64,000 nucleotides of DNA from the NCBI RefSeq assembly GCF_024748615.1, contig NZ_CP087168.1:4154001-4218000 (forward strand), read 5' to 3'. Shown here piece after piece: positions 36,994 through 45,522 of the stretch; positions within the stretch are counted from its first letter, which is position 1; every line of letters begins with the position of its first letter. The position numbers and the translations under genes were made by a program. Under the pieces are notes generated by a model. That model saw only the letters and a program-made list of their open reading frames with translations. It ran no database searches and was not told the DNA's origin. This DNA is from Pseudomonas sp. B21-048. GTDB lineage: Bacteria > Pseudomonadota > Gammaproteobacteria > Pseudomonadales > Pseudomonadaceae.

Positions 36994-38610
36994 ATGGCCA
37001 CGCCTTCCTTCACCGCCTCTGCCCAGGCTCCCGCCAGCAGCGCCAAACTGCAGCTCGATAAAAAACCTGGTCTGCTCACCCTTGTGCTGTTCTTTGCGGT
37101 GCTGAGCAGCGGGCTGTTGTTCACCGCCTACAGTCTGATGCACGACATGAGCGAACTCGGCACGGTGGTCACCACCTGGACGCCGTTTCTGCTGTTGGGC
37201 GTCGCACTGTTGATTGCTCTGGGCTTTGAGTTCGTCAACGGTTTTCACGACACCGCGAACGCCGTGGCGACGGTGATTTATACCCACTCCTTGCCGCCGC
37301 ATTTCGCGGTGGTCTGGTCCGGATTTTTCAACTTTCTGGGGGTGTTGCTGTCGAGCGGCGCGGTGGCGTTCGGCATCATCGCCCTGTTACCGGTGGAGCT
37401 GATTCTGCAAGTCGGTTCCTCCGCCGGTTTCGCGATGATCTTCGCCCTGTTGATCGCCGCGATCCTGTGGAACCTCGGCACCTGGTGGCTGGGTTTGCCG
37501 GCGTCTTCGTCGCACACCCTGATCGGCTCGATCATCGGGGTCGGCGTGGCCAACGCGCTGATGCACGGCCGTGACGGCACCAGTGGCGTGGATTGGGCCC
37601 AGGCAACCAAAGTGGGTTACGCGCTGTTGTTGTCACCGCTGATCGGCTTCGCGTTTGCCGCGTTGCTGTTGCTGGCATTGCGCGCCTTCGTCAAAAATCG
37701 CGCGTTGTACAAAGCGCCGAAGGGCGACACCCCGCCACCGTGGTGGATTCGTGGCATGTTGATTCTGACTTGCACCGGTGTGTCGTTCGCCCACGGTTCC
37801 AACGACGGCCAGAAAGGCATGGGCCTGATCATGCTGATTCTGGTCGGTACCCTGCCAATGGCGTATGCGCTGAACCGGACCATGCCGGCGGATCAGTCCC
37901 TGCAGTTCGCTGCGGTGGCTGAAGTCACCCAGCAAGCCCTGATGAAAAACTCGCCGGTGCCGGCGCCCGCCGATCCACGCCCGGTGCTGACCGATTACAT
38001 GCGCAGCAAGGAAGCCACGCCGCAACTGATCCCCGCCCTCGCCGCGCTGGCGGGCCACATCGGTAACGAAGTGAAGGGTTACGGCTCACTGTCGAAAGTC
38101 CCGGCCGAAGCGATGGGCAACGTGCGTAACGACATGTACCTGACCAGCGAAACCATTCGCCTGATGGACAAGAACAAGGTAGGCAACTTTGATGCCGACA
38201 CCGCCGGCAAGCTGCTACTGTTCAAGCAACAGATCGACAACGCCACACGGTTCATTCCGCTGTGGGTGAAGATCGCGGTGGCCATCGCCCTGGGGCTGGG
38301 CACCATGGTCGGCTGGAAACGCATCGTGGTGACGGTCGGCGAAAAAATCGGCAAGACACACCTGACCTACGCCCAGGGCGCCTCGGCGGAAACCGTGGCG
38401 ATGCTGACCATCGGCGCCGCTGACATGTTCGGCCTGCCGGTGTCGACCACCCACGTGTTGTCTTCAGGCGTGGCCGGGACCATGGTTGCCAACGGTGGTG
38501 GCTTGCAGATGAAGACCATCCGCAATCTGCTGATGGCCTGGGTACTGACCTTGCCGGCGGCGATTGTGTTGTCGGGCAGTTTGTATTGGTTGTTCACCAA
38601 GCTGTTTTGA
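36994..38610 (+). CDS. pitA: PitA-type inorganic phosphate transporter
   Basis: The 538-residue inner-membrane protein of the PiT family takes up metal-phosphate with protons. The two signature repeats are present: GFEFVNGFHDTANAVATVIYT near residue 75 and GADMFGLPVSTTHVLSSGVAG near the C-terminus, plus ASSSHTLIGSIIGV and VSFAHGSNDGQKGMG. About ten membrane segments flank a hydrophilic central loop (about 290-400). AGGAT precedes the ATG at 36994. Confidence 0.9.
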   Translation: MATPSFTASAQAPASSAKLQLDKKPGLLTLVLFFAVLSSGLLFTAYSLMHDMSELGTVVTTWTPFLLLGVALLIALGFEFVNGFHDTANAVATVIYTHSLPPHFAVVWSGFFNFLGVLLSSGAVAFGIIALLPVELILQVGSSAGFAMIFALLIAAILWNLGTWWLGLPASSSHTLIGSIIGVGVANALMHGRDGTSGVDWAQATKVGYALLLSPLIGFAFAALLLLALRAFVKNRALYKAPKGDTPPPWWIRGMLILTCTGVSFAHGSNDGQKGMGLIMLILVGTLPMAYALNRTMPADQSLQFAAVAEVTQQALMKNSPVPAPADPRPVLTDYMRSKEATPQLIPALAALAGHIGNEVKGYGSLSKVPAEAMGNVRNDMYLTSETIRLMDKNKVGNFDADTAGKLLLFKQQIDNATRFIPLWVKIAVAIALGLGTMVGWKRIVVTVGEKIGKTHLTYAQGASAETVAMLTIGAADMFGLPVSTTHVLSSGVAGTMVANGGGLQMKTIRNLLMAWVLTLPAAIVLSGSLYWLFTKLF

Positions 38611-38679
38611 TCACACAGGGCCTGTAGTAGCGAGCGCTGTGGCGCCCCACTTGCCCGCGAAAGGGCCCGCAAGATCACA

Positions 38680-39915
38680 TCATTCCAACGCCTTGAGCCG
38701 CCCCTCGATAAACCGCCGCTCCGGCACCTGCTGCGTCAACTCCAGCGCCCGTTCATAGGCCGCCCGCGCCTCTTCCGCCCTTCCCAACTGCCGGTAAAAC
38801 TCGGCCCGTGCCGAGTGCGCCAGGTGGTAATCCAGCAGCTCGCCCCGCGCCAGAATCCCTTCGATCAACGTCAACCCGACCAATGGGCCATCGCGCTTGG
38901 CCAATGCTGCCGCGCGGTTGAGTTCGATCACCGGCGATGGCACGGCCCGCAGCAGCACGTCATACAGACCGATGATCTGCGGCCAGTCCGTCTCCGCCGC
39001 CGTCGGCGCTTCGGCATGCACCGCCGCAATTGCCGCTTGCAAGCAATAAGGCCCGAAGCGCCGCGTCGTCAATGCCCGCTCCACCAGCGCACAGCCTTCG
39101 GCAATCAACTCGGCGTCCCACAACGAGCGATCCTGTTCATCCAGCACAATCAGCTCGCCGTCGGGTGAAGTCCTGGCCGGGCGCCGGGATTCATGCAACA
39201 GCATCAGTGCCAGCAGCCCCATCACTTCCGGTTCAGGCAGCAATTCCATTAACAACCGACCGAGACGAATCGCTTCACGCGTCAGGTCTTCCCGGGTCAG
39301 TTCATTGCCAATGGACGCCGAATACCCTTCGTTGAACACCAGGTAAATCACCCGCAACACGCTGTCGAGACGCTCAGGCAGTTCCGTGAGGGTGGGCACC
39401 TGATAAGGGATTTTCGCGTCACGAATCTTGGCCTTCGCCCGCACGATGCGCTGGGCGATGGTGGTCGGTGCCGAAAGAAAGGCCCGGGCGATTTCTTCGG
39501 TCGTCAGGTCGCAGACTTCGCGCAGGGTCAACGGCACTTGAGCGTCCGCGGCGAGTGCCGGGTGACAACAGGTGAAAATCAGGCGCAGGCGATCGTCTTC
39601 CACATCCTCATCACTCCAGTCAGCCTGCTCCAGCGCTTCCAGTTGAGCGATCAACATCGGCCGGGACGCGTTAAAACGCGCGCGTCGGCGCAATACATCG
39701 ATAGCCTTGAAACGCCCGGTGGACACCAGCCAGGTGCGTGGGTTGTCCGGCACGCCGTCACGCTGCCAGCGTTCGACCGCGACGAAGAACGCCTCGTGCA
39801 GCGCTTCTTCGGCGAGGTCGAAATCGCCGAGCAGACGGATCAGTGTCGCCAGAATCCGCCGCGAGTCTTCGCGGTAGACCTGCTCGACGCGCGTCCGTAC
39901 CGACTCGCCAGGCAT
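38680..39915 (-). CDS. ECF sigma factor of the ECF42 type
   Basis: The 411-residue protein has sigma region 2 (HEAFFVAVERWQRDGVPDNPRTWLVSTGRFKAIDVLRRRA) and region 4 (LTTEEIARAFLSAPTTIAQRIVRAKAKI), followed by the DUF6596/TPR-like C-terminal extension of about 200 residues. That extension, together with a DGPF-motif YciI protein upstream, is the hallmark of group ECF42. No anti-sigma gene is present. In this group the C-terminal extension is thought to control activity. It is the last gene of a minus-strand operon with a matching predicted promoter at 40955-40981. Confidence 0.9.
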   Translation of the reverse strand: MPGESVRTRVEQVYREDSRRILATLIRLLGDFDLAEEALHEAFFVAVERWQRDGVPDNPRTWLVSTGRFKAIDVLRRRARFNASRPMLIAQLEALEQADWSDEDVEDDRLRLIFTCCHPALAADAQVPLTLREVCDLTTEEIARAFLSAPTTIAQRIVRAKAKIRDAKIPYQVPTLTELPERLDSVLRVIYLVFNEGYSASIGNELTREDLTREAIRLGRLLMELLPEPEVMGLLALMLLHESRRPARTSPDGELIVLDEQDRSLWDAELIAEGCALVERALTTRRFGPYCLQAAIAAVHAEAPTAAETDWPQIIGLYDVLLRAVPSPVIELNRAAALAKRDGPLVGLTLIEGILARGELLDYHLAHSARAEFYRQLGRAEEARAAYERALELTQQVPERRFIEGRLKALE

Positions 39916-39989
39916 CAGTGCGGCAGGCCTTCAGGGAAAATGGCCTTGGTGAACATCAGACGCTTCGAAGCGACGGATTGTGGGCTCAT
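39915..39989 (-). CDS. 24-residue peptide gene coupled to the ECF sigma factor
   Basis: The 25-codon frame has a strong ribosome-binding site (CAGGAG, nine bases before the ATG), and its stop overlaps the sigma-factor start (TGATG). It codes for MSPQSVASKRLMFT and ten more residues. The sigma gene has no ribosome-binding site of its own outside this frame, so translation of the short frame probably drives sigma synthesis. The peptide may have no other function. Confidence 0.55.
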   Translation of the reverse strand: MSPQSVASKRLMFTKAIFPEGLPH

Positions 39990-40015
39990 GAAAGAACTCC
40001 TGTTGTGAGCGTTAT

Positions 40016-40360
40016 TCAGGGATTCAACTGGCGAACGGGTCGCACCTCGACACACCCGACCCGGGCCGCCGGGATGTTGCCGGCGACCTGGATCGCTTCA
40101 TTGAGGTCCTTGGCATCGATCAGGTAGAAGCCGGCCAACTGCTCTTTGGTTTCAGCGAACGGGCCATCGGTGATCGACATTTTGCCGTTGCGCATACGCA
40201 CGGTGGTCGCGGTCTGCACCGACTCCAGCGCTTCGGCGGCGATCATCCGGCCGCTGCCCTGGATCGACTCGCTATAGGCCATGCACTCGGCGTCATGGGG
40301 GCTTTCGGGCAGCGAGTGCAAGTCGTGCTCGTTGCTGTAGACCAGGCATAAATACTTCAT
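40016..40360 (-). CDS. YciI-family protein with DGPF motif
   Basis: The 114-residue protein has the ferredoxin-like YCII fold and the DGPF motif at 65-68 (ITDGPFAETKEQLAGFYLI). Proteins of this kind are the conserved genomic partners of ECF42 sigma factors; their biochemical role is unknown. GGAGAG precedes the ATG. It lies between the NTF2-like gene and the sigma gene. Confidence 0.9.
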   Translation of the reverse strand: MKYLCLVYSNEHDLHSLPESPHDAECMAYSESIQGSGRMIAAEALESVQTATTVRMRNGKMSITDGPFAETKEQLAGFYLIDAKDLNEAIQVAGNIPAARVGCVEVRPVRQLNP

Positions 40361-40489
40361 GGGACTCTCCGTTCTTTGGGGCTCTCCATCTCTTGGAGCT
40401 CTGCCCTGATCGAACTGATCAACTATGGCTGCAGATGGCGGCTTTGGCGTTGCTTTCCGATAAACAGCCCGACGAATCAGGCAAGACGA

Positions 40490-40915
40490 TCAGGGTTCCA
40501 GGTTGAACAGCGCCGCGCCGCTCGTCATGTCGAACGGTGCCGACCAGTGTTCGTGGACGATCTGCCAAAGTCCCGCTTCCTGCCGGTAGCAGGCGGTGAC
40601 GCGCATCCAGCAGGCCTGGGTTTCACCCTTCTCATTGGTGCCGCCGCAATGCGCCAGCCAGTGCGCGAAAGCGATCTCCTGCGACGGCACGATGTCGATC
40701 TCGTGGAACTCGAAAATGTGCGGACCGGGGCACATCTCCATGCATTCCTGCCAATGCGCACGGTAGGCCGCCTTGCCCTTGAATTGCAGGGCTTTGACGG
40801 CATCGAAGGAGACGATGTCATCGGCATAAAGGGCCATGACCTTTTCCACGTCCTTGGCGATGACCGCCTGACGATAGTTCTCGATCAGGTTATGGATTTG
40901 TGTCTGAGCATTCAT
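40490..40915 (-). CDS. SnoaL/NTF2-like protein
   Basis: The 141-residue protein has the NTF2-like fold typical of the SgcJ/EcaC and SnoaL groups (VMALYADDIVSFDAV; WQIVHEHWSAPFD). It is the first gene after the predicted ECF42 promoter, so it is a likely member of the regulon. GGAGAACCC lies before the ATG. Enzyme activity, if any, is not evident. Confidence 0.85.
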   Translation of the reverse strand: MNAQTQIHNLIENYRQAVIAKDVEKVMALYADDIVSFDAVKALQFKGKAAYRAHWQECMEMCPGPHIFEFHEIDIVPSQEIAFAHWLAHCGGTNEKGETQACWMRVTACYRQEAGLWQIVHEHWSAPFDMTSGAALFNLEP

Positions 40916-40954
40916 GAGGGTTCTCCGTGGTTTTTTTTGTTGAAGACACCCTTA

Positions 40955-40981
40955 GTCGTCTGGCGAAATGCCAAATCGACA
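40955..40981 (-). promoter_or_regulatory. Predicted ECF42-type promoter
   Basis: On the minus strand TGTCGA is followed by 17 bases and CGAC. This agrees with the TGTCGA (-35) and CGA/TC (-10) elements reported for ECF42 promoters. It stands about 40 bases before the NTF2-like gene and would make the operon autoregulated by its own sigma factor. Confidence 0.6.
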
Positions 40982-41057
40982 ACCGAAATAAAAATAATCC
41001 ATGGGTGCAAATTCGCTAGAATTCGAGGCTCATTTCCGTTGGAAAAAGGACACTCCA

Positions 41058-41543
41058 GTGACAGCCCGACTCGTGCCTTACGAAAGCCTGAATGCCCTGC
41101 AACGCCAACAGGTCGAAGCCATCGAAATTCACGCTGAGCAAATCAGATTCTCCGGCGACATTCACGGTGCGTTGCACACCTTGCTGTCCAAACCCGGCCC
41201 AGGCGTCAAAGGCTTTGCACTACTCGTAGAGGATACCCCGGTGGCCTTCCTGCTGCTCAAGCGCCCACCGGTGCTGCCGGCCTGGGCCGACGAACACAGC
41301 GCCACCCTGCACGCCCTGCAAGTCGATCGCCGCGCACAGGGCAAAGGCTATGGCAAAGCCTGCCTGCAAGCGCTGCCCGAGGTCGCGCGCCAGGCCTGGC
41401 CAGAAATCAAAGGGCTGGAATTGTCGGTGGATGCGGACAATGAATCGGCCATCGCGTTGTATGCCAAGTACGGTTTTGTCGACAGTGGTGAAGCGTACAA
41501 GGGCCGGATCGGTTATGAACGGCGGATGGGTCTGGTTTTCTGA
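41058..41543 (+). CDS. GNAT-family N-acetyltransferase
   Basis: The 161-residue protein has the acetyl-CoA loop RRAQGKGYGKACL and the C-terminal ESAIALYAKYGF motif of the GNAT family. A GTG start at 41058 follows AAAAAGGAC; an ATG at 41001 has no ribosome-binding site. The acceptor substrate is unknown. Confidence 0.85.
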   Translation: MTARLVPYESLNALQRQQVEAIEIHAEQIRFSGDIHGALHTLLSKPGPGVKGFALLVEDTPVAFLLLKRPPVLPAWADEHSATLHALQVDRRAQGKGYGKACLQALPEVARQAWPEIKGLELSVDADNESAIALYAKYGFVDSGEAYKGRIGYERRMGLVF

Positions 41544-41554
41544 TTCGTAGAGGC

Positions 41555-42133
41555 ATGCGGTTCGCCGCGCGGTGACCTGCCGACATCTCAAGGATCCAGG
41601 CAATCATTTCGGGCGACCCCAACCGCTGGCGCCTACTTCAACTTGTTCATTCCCTGAACTTACCGGATTGCTGGATCGGTGCCGGGTTTGTCAGGAATGC
41701 CGTTTGGGATCACTTGCATAACCGGGTTCCGTCCCCGGTCTCGACCGATATTGATGTCATCTGGTTTGACGCCGATCGCTGCACATCCACAGATGACCGA
41801 CAGTTGGAAGAAGCTTTGCGGGGCCTGGATCGAACAGTCAAATGGTCGGTCAAAAACCAAGCCAGGATGCATGTTCAAAACGGCGACCAGCCCTACACGT
41901 CTTCAACGGATGCGATGAGATATTGGCCGGAAACAGCAACGGCGGTCGCTGTCAGACTTGTGCGGAGCAATGTTTGTCAGGTTGCAGCGCCGCTGGGACT
42001 GGATGATCTTTTTCGTTTGGTCATCAGGCCGACTGCAAGATTTGTTTCAGATAAGCACATAATTTTTCAAAAGCGCTTCAGATCCAAAGACTGGCTGACA
42101 ACCTGGCCGCTGCTCAGGCATGAGAGTGGATGA
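41555..42133 (+). pseudogene. Nucleotidyltransferase-family gene with early in-frame TGA
   Basis: The frame encodes the bulk of an NTP_transf_6 (DUF925-like) protein: DPNRWRLLQLVHSLNLPDCW, then IGAGFVRNAVWDHLHNRV, the DxD pair in STDIDVIWFD, and the C-terminal FQKRFRSKDWLTTWPLL. An ATG at 41555 is followed six codons later by TGA (41573-41575), and no ATG, GTG or TTG lies between that stop and the conserved N-terminus. The gene is therefore probably inactivated, unless translation starts at a non-standard codon. A TTG start at 41714 would lose the GAGFVRN motif. Confidence 0.6.
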
Positions 42134-42190
42134 ATAAACAAAATACGAAGGCCTGAATTTGGGTGACTAAAAACCCCTCATTTTTCTCTG

Positions 42191-42679
42191 CTACAACTCC
42201 AACACCATCTCATGCCACGCCATCCCGCCATGATCGGACGCCGAAGGTTTGATATAGGCAAAACCAAACCCGGCATAGAGCGGAATGTGTTGCTCTTTGC
42301 ACATCAAGTGGATGCTCGCCTTCTTCAGGGCACGCATGTGCTGGATGAATTCATCCATCAAGCGTTTCGCCAGGCCCTGCCCTTGATAGTCCGGATGCAC
42401 CACCACCGACATGATCACCACGTGCGGGCCGGCCGGGTCGTGGCCGATCAGTTCCTTGAACGCCTCGTCCGACATTTGCACTTCAAACGCCGCACCGGAA
42501 TTGATGAAGCCGGCTACAACACCCTCTACTTCAGCGACGATGAAGCCCTCGGGCCATGTGGCGATGCGGGTGGCGATTTTTTCACGGGTGGCGGCTTCAT
42601 CGCCTTCGTAGGCAATGGTTTCGATGGCGTAGCAGCGGTCCAGGTCAGTGGGGGTAACGTGGCGGATGACGGTGTTCAT
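42191..42679 (-). CDS. GNAT-family N-acetyltransferase
   Basis: The 162-residue protein has the acetyl-CoA loop VVVHPDYQGQGLAKRLMDEF and the late GFAYIKPSASDHGGMAWHEM. It resembles arylalkylamine-type acetyltransferases that act on small amines. The ATG at 42679 is supported by the family N-terminus (MNTVIRHVTPTDLDRCYAIE). It converges on the disrupted nucleotidyltransferase gene. Confidence 0.85.
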   Translation of the reverse strand: MNTVIRHVTPTDLDRCYAIETIAYEGDEAATREKIATRIATWPEGFIVAEVEGVVAGFINSGAAFEVQMSDEAFKELIGHDPAGPHVVIMSVVVHPDYQGQGLAKRLMDEFIQHMRALKKASIHLMCKEQHIPLYAGFGFAYIKPSASDHGGMAWHEMVLEL

Positions 42680-42776
42680 GGCAGCTCGGATTCGGCGTGG
42701 ACAAGGTTGGGGATCATAAATCAGCATCAACACGACATCGAGAGGCGAATCACCGATCCGCCGCTCGACTCGCTTT

Positions 42777-43265
42777 TTACGCTTTGAGCGGCAGCCAAAT
42801 TTCCAGCACACCGGTGTTGAGCTTTGGGTTGAAATCGTCGCTGTAACGCTCGAACTCCGGGGCGTCCGCCGCCTCGTGACCGGATTGCGGCAGCCAGGTT
42901 TCCCATATGTATTGAAAGGTTTGAGGCAAGGTATCCAGCGAGCCTTTGTGCTCGAACACTGCGTAATACTGAGGCTGAATCTCGACCCAGCGGTATTTCT
43001 CGGGGAGGTCGTCGAGCTTGCTGATCTCGACGCCGGCGATGTATTCGAAGCCACCCTTGCCGTCGGGGTTGCAGCAGACGCCGTAGGTCACTTCGCTCTT
43101 TTGCCCGGGCACCTTCCCGATGTGGGGGACAAATTGCTCCCACAACTTGGGAATCTGTTTTTTCGCCGTCTCTTGGGTAAATCGCCCACCAAGCCCCGCT
43201 ATGAGCAGGAAGTGCCCGTTTTCGAAGCGTTGTTTAGCCCTTTCGGCGCCTGTTTGCTCATCCAT
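42777..43265 (-). CDS. GyrI-like small-molecule-binding protein
   Basis: The 162-residue protein matches the GyrI-like/AraC effector-binding domain without a DNA-binding part (YGVCCNPDGKGGFEYIAGVEI; YAVFEHKGSLDTLPQTFQYI). Stand-alone members bind or hydrolyse small toxic molecules. AGGAG precedes the ATG. Confidence 0.85.
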   Translation of the reverse strand: MDEQTGAERAKQRFENGHFLLIAGLGGRFTQETAKKQIPKLWEQFVPHIGKVPGQKSEVTYGVCCNPDGKGGFEYIAGVEISKLDDLPEKYRWVEIQPQYYAVFEHKGSLDTLPQTFQYIWETWLPQSGHEAADAPEFERYSDDFNPKLNTGVLEIWLPLKA

Positions 43266-43333
43266 GACTCAACTCCTGGTACGAAAAAAATGGGTTCGGC
43301 TGGGAGTATAGAAGCCAAATCCGATTCGCCCAA

Positions 43334-43996
43334 TTACAGTGTATGCAACTGCTCGGCGGCGCCCGGACCGATGAACTCGTTATAGCCCGAGAGGATCACG
43401 TAGACCGCGAAATAGCAGAAGATCGCCGCCGATGCCATATAGGAATAACGCAGCAGTTTGTCACCGAGCAATTTGCCGCCGTGGCTCGCAGCGAAGCACA
43501 GACCGACACACCAGAGCACTCCGGCGCACAAGAAACCACCGAGAAACAGCGCCGAGCTGAGTGCGCCGCCGCCACCGAAACGGGCGATCAGCGTGCCGCC
43601 CACCGCAGCGAACCAGAGAATCGCACTGGGCGATGACATGGCGAGAAAAATCCCGCGGAAAAACTCGCGACGGCGCGAGTTGTGCCCCACCTCCGCGGTT
43701 TGCGCCAGTAGCGCTTCATGGTGGATCGCCGAATAAATCATCTTCGCCGCGAAATACAGGAGCAACGCCGACCCGCCAATCCACAACACCCAGCGCACGG
43801 TTTCGTACTGCAGCAATACGGTCATGCCGGCCAATGCCAGTACCGCGTAAATCAGATCGCCGACACACGTTCCCAGCCCCAACGCAAAGCCTTGAAAGTA
43901 GCCGCGCTGCATCGCCAGCGTGATCATCGCGATATTGGCCACGCCGATGTCCAGGCACAGCGAAAGGCTCAACAAGAAGCCACTGGTAAATTCCAT
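43334..43996 (-). CDS. LysE-family exporter
   Basis: The 220-residue membrane protein has about six hydrophobic segments. The first carries the family pattern ([19 protein letters not shown], then [21 protein letters not shown]). Family members export amino acids such as lysine, arginine or homoserine lactones. The ATG at 43996 has AAGGAT upstream. It is divergent from alaC at a distance of 138 bases, which hints at amino-acid-linked use. Confidence 0.9.
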   Translation of the reverse strand: MEFTSGFLLSLSLCLDIGVANIAMITLAMQRGYFQGFALGLGTCVGDLIYAVLALAGMTVLLQYETVRWVLWIGGSALLLYFAAKMIYSAIHHEALLAQTAEVGHNSRRREFFRGIFLAMSSPSAILWFAAVGGTLIARFGGGGALSSALFLGGFLCAGVLWCVGLCFAASHGGKLLGDKLLRYSYMASAAIFCYFAVYVILSGYNEFIGPGAAEQLHTL

Positions 43997-44134
43997 CGAC
44001 CATATCCTTGGGGAAAATTTATTGATGCGCAGGCTAGACAGTGTGCCACGACTGCCCTTACATTCCGCCACAGGCCACCGCAGTGGCCAGCGTCGCTCGG
44101 ACGGTTCCGGGCGCTTACGTTATCCGAGGCAACA

Positions 44135-45352
44135 ATGGCCGAACAAGGTTCGCAGCGCCGCTTTGCGCGCATAGATCGACTCCCCCCTTACGTTTTCAAC
44201 ATCACTGCCGAGCTGAAGATGGCCGCCCGTCGTCGTGGTGAAGACATCATCGACTTGAGCATGGGCAACCCCGACGGCGCCACGCCACCGCACATCGTCG
44301 AAAAACTGGTCACCGTTGCCCAGCGCGAAGACACCCACGGCTACTCCACGTCCAAAGGGATTCCGCGCCTGCGCCGGGCGATCTCCAACTGGTACAAGGA
44401 TCGCTACGAAGTCGACATCGACCCGGAAACCGAAGCCATCGTCACCATCGGTTCCAAGGAAGGTCTGGCGCATTTGATGCTGGCCACCCTCGACCAGGGC
44501 GACACCGTGCTGGTGCCGAACCCGAGCTACCCGATTCACATCTACGGAGCCGTGATTGCCGGCGCTCAGGTGCGGTCGGTGCCGCTGATTCCTGGCGTGG
44601 ACTTCTTCGCCGAGCTGGAACGAGCGATTCGCGGCTCGATCCCGAAGCCGAAGATGATGATCCTCGGTTTCCCGTCCAACCCTACCGCCCAGTGCGTGGA
44701 GCTGGACTTCTTCGAGCGAGTGATCGCCCTCGCCAAACAGTATGACGTTTTGGTGGTGCACGATTTGGCCTATGCCGACATCGTCTACGACGGCTGGAAA
44801 GCCCCGTCGATCATGCAGGTGCCCGGCGCCAAGGACATCGCGGTGGAGTTCTTCACCTTGTCCAAGAGTTACAACATGGCGGGCTGGCGCATCGGTTTCA
44901 TGGTCGGCAACCCGGAGCTGGTCAACGCCCTGGCGCGGATCAAGAGCTACCACGACTACGGCACATTCACCCCGCTGCAAGTCGCGGCCATCGCGGCGCT
45001 GGAAGGCGATCAGCAGTGCGTCAAAGACATCGCCGATCAGTACCGGCAGCGTCGCAACGTGCTGGTCAAAGGCCTGCATGAACTGGGCTGGATGGTCGAA
45101 AACCCGAAAGCGTCGATGTACGTCTGGGCCAAGATCCCCGAGGCTTATGCACACCTGGGCTCGCTGGAATTCGCCAAGAAACTGCTGGCCGAGGCCAAGG
45201 TCTGTGTCTCACCGGGTGTGGGGTTTGGTGAGTACGGGGATGATCATGTGCGCTTCGCGCTGATCGAAAACCAGGACCGGATTCGTCAGGCCGTACGCGG
45301 GATTCGCGGGATGTTCCGGGCGGATGGGCTGGTTACCAAAACCATCGTCTGA
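44135..45352 (+). CDS. alaC: AlaC, glutamate-pyruvate (alanine) aminotransferase
   Basis: This 405-residue fold-type I PLP aminotransferase has its PLP lysine in [15 protein letters not shown] and the conserved [20 protein letters not shown] and FPSNPTAQ motifs. Family members make alanine from pyruvate and glutamate. GAGG precedes the ATG. A palindromic repeat and a bidirectional terminator follow. Confidence 0.9.
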   Translation: MAEQGSQRRFARIDRLPPYVFNITAELKMAARRRGEDIIDLSMGNPDGATPPHIVEKLVTVAQREDTHGYSTSKGIPRLRRAISNWYKDRYEVDIDPETEAIVTIGSKEGLAHLMLATLDQGDTVLVPNPSYPIHIYGAVIAGAQVRSVPLIPGVDFFAELERAIRGSIPKPKMMILGFPSNPTAQCVELDFFERVIALAKQYDVLVVHDLAYADIVYDGWKAPSIMQVPGAKDIAVEFFTLSKSYNMAGWRIGFMVGNPELVNALARIKSYHDYGTFTPLQVAAIAALEGDQQCVKDIADQYRQRRNVLVKGLHELGWMVENPKASMYVWAKIPEAYAHLGSLEFAKKLLAEAKVCVSPGVGFGEYGDDHVRFALIENQDRIRQAVRGIRGMFRADGLVTKTIV

Positions 45353-45358
45353 CACATT

Positions 45359-45469
45359 GATCGTTCCCACGCGCAGCAAAGGAATGCGGCCCGGGACGCT
45401 CCGCGTCCCTTCCAGAGCCGAACGCGGAGCGTCCGTTGAGGCATTCCCACGCAGAGCGTGGGAACGATC
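45359..45469. repeat. Extragenic palindromic repeat, GTGGGAACGATC family, copy 3
   Basis: Terminal inverted arms gatcgttcccacgc and gcgtgggaacgatc enclose further inverted pieces (gacgctccgcgtc; aacgcggagcgtcc). It lies between alaC and a terminator. Confidence 0.85.
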
Positions 45470-45478
45470 GTCACCCAC

Positions 45479-45506
45479 AAAAAAACCGCATCGCTGCGGT
45501 TTTTTT
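45479..45506. terminator. Bidirectional terminator between alaC and gntP
   Basis: Stem aaaaaaaccgca/tgcggttttttt with a four-base loop serves alaC on the plus strand and gntP on the minus strand. Confidence 0.9.
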
Positions 45507-45522
45507 GTGTCTGCCGATCGGC

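Noticed and set aside
42680..43054. N-terminal extension of the GNAT frame ending at 42191
   Set aside because: The extra 125 residues overlap the GyrI-like gene in another frame and lack family similarity; ATG 42679 matches the family start.
43718..44134. Upstream extension of the alaC frame
   Set aside because: It runs antisense to the LysE gene; the AlaC family starts at 44135 with a good ribosome-binding site.
45209..45478. Frames giving SHALRGNAS and HAERGND-type peptides
   Set aside because: They are translations of the GTGGGAACGATC palindromic repeat, often mis-annotated as a DUF1534-type protein; the same peptides arise from the copies at 9360 and 54317.
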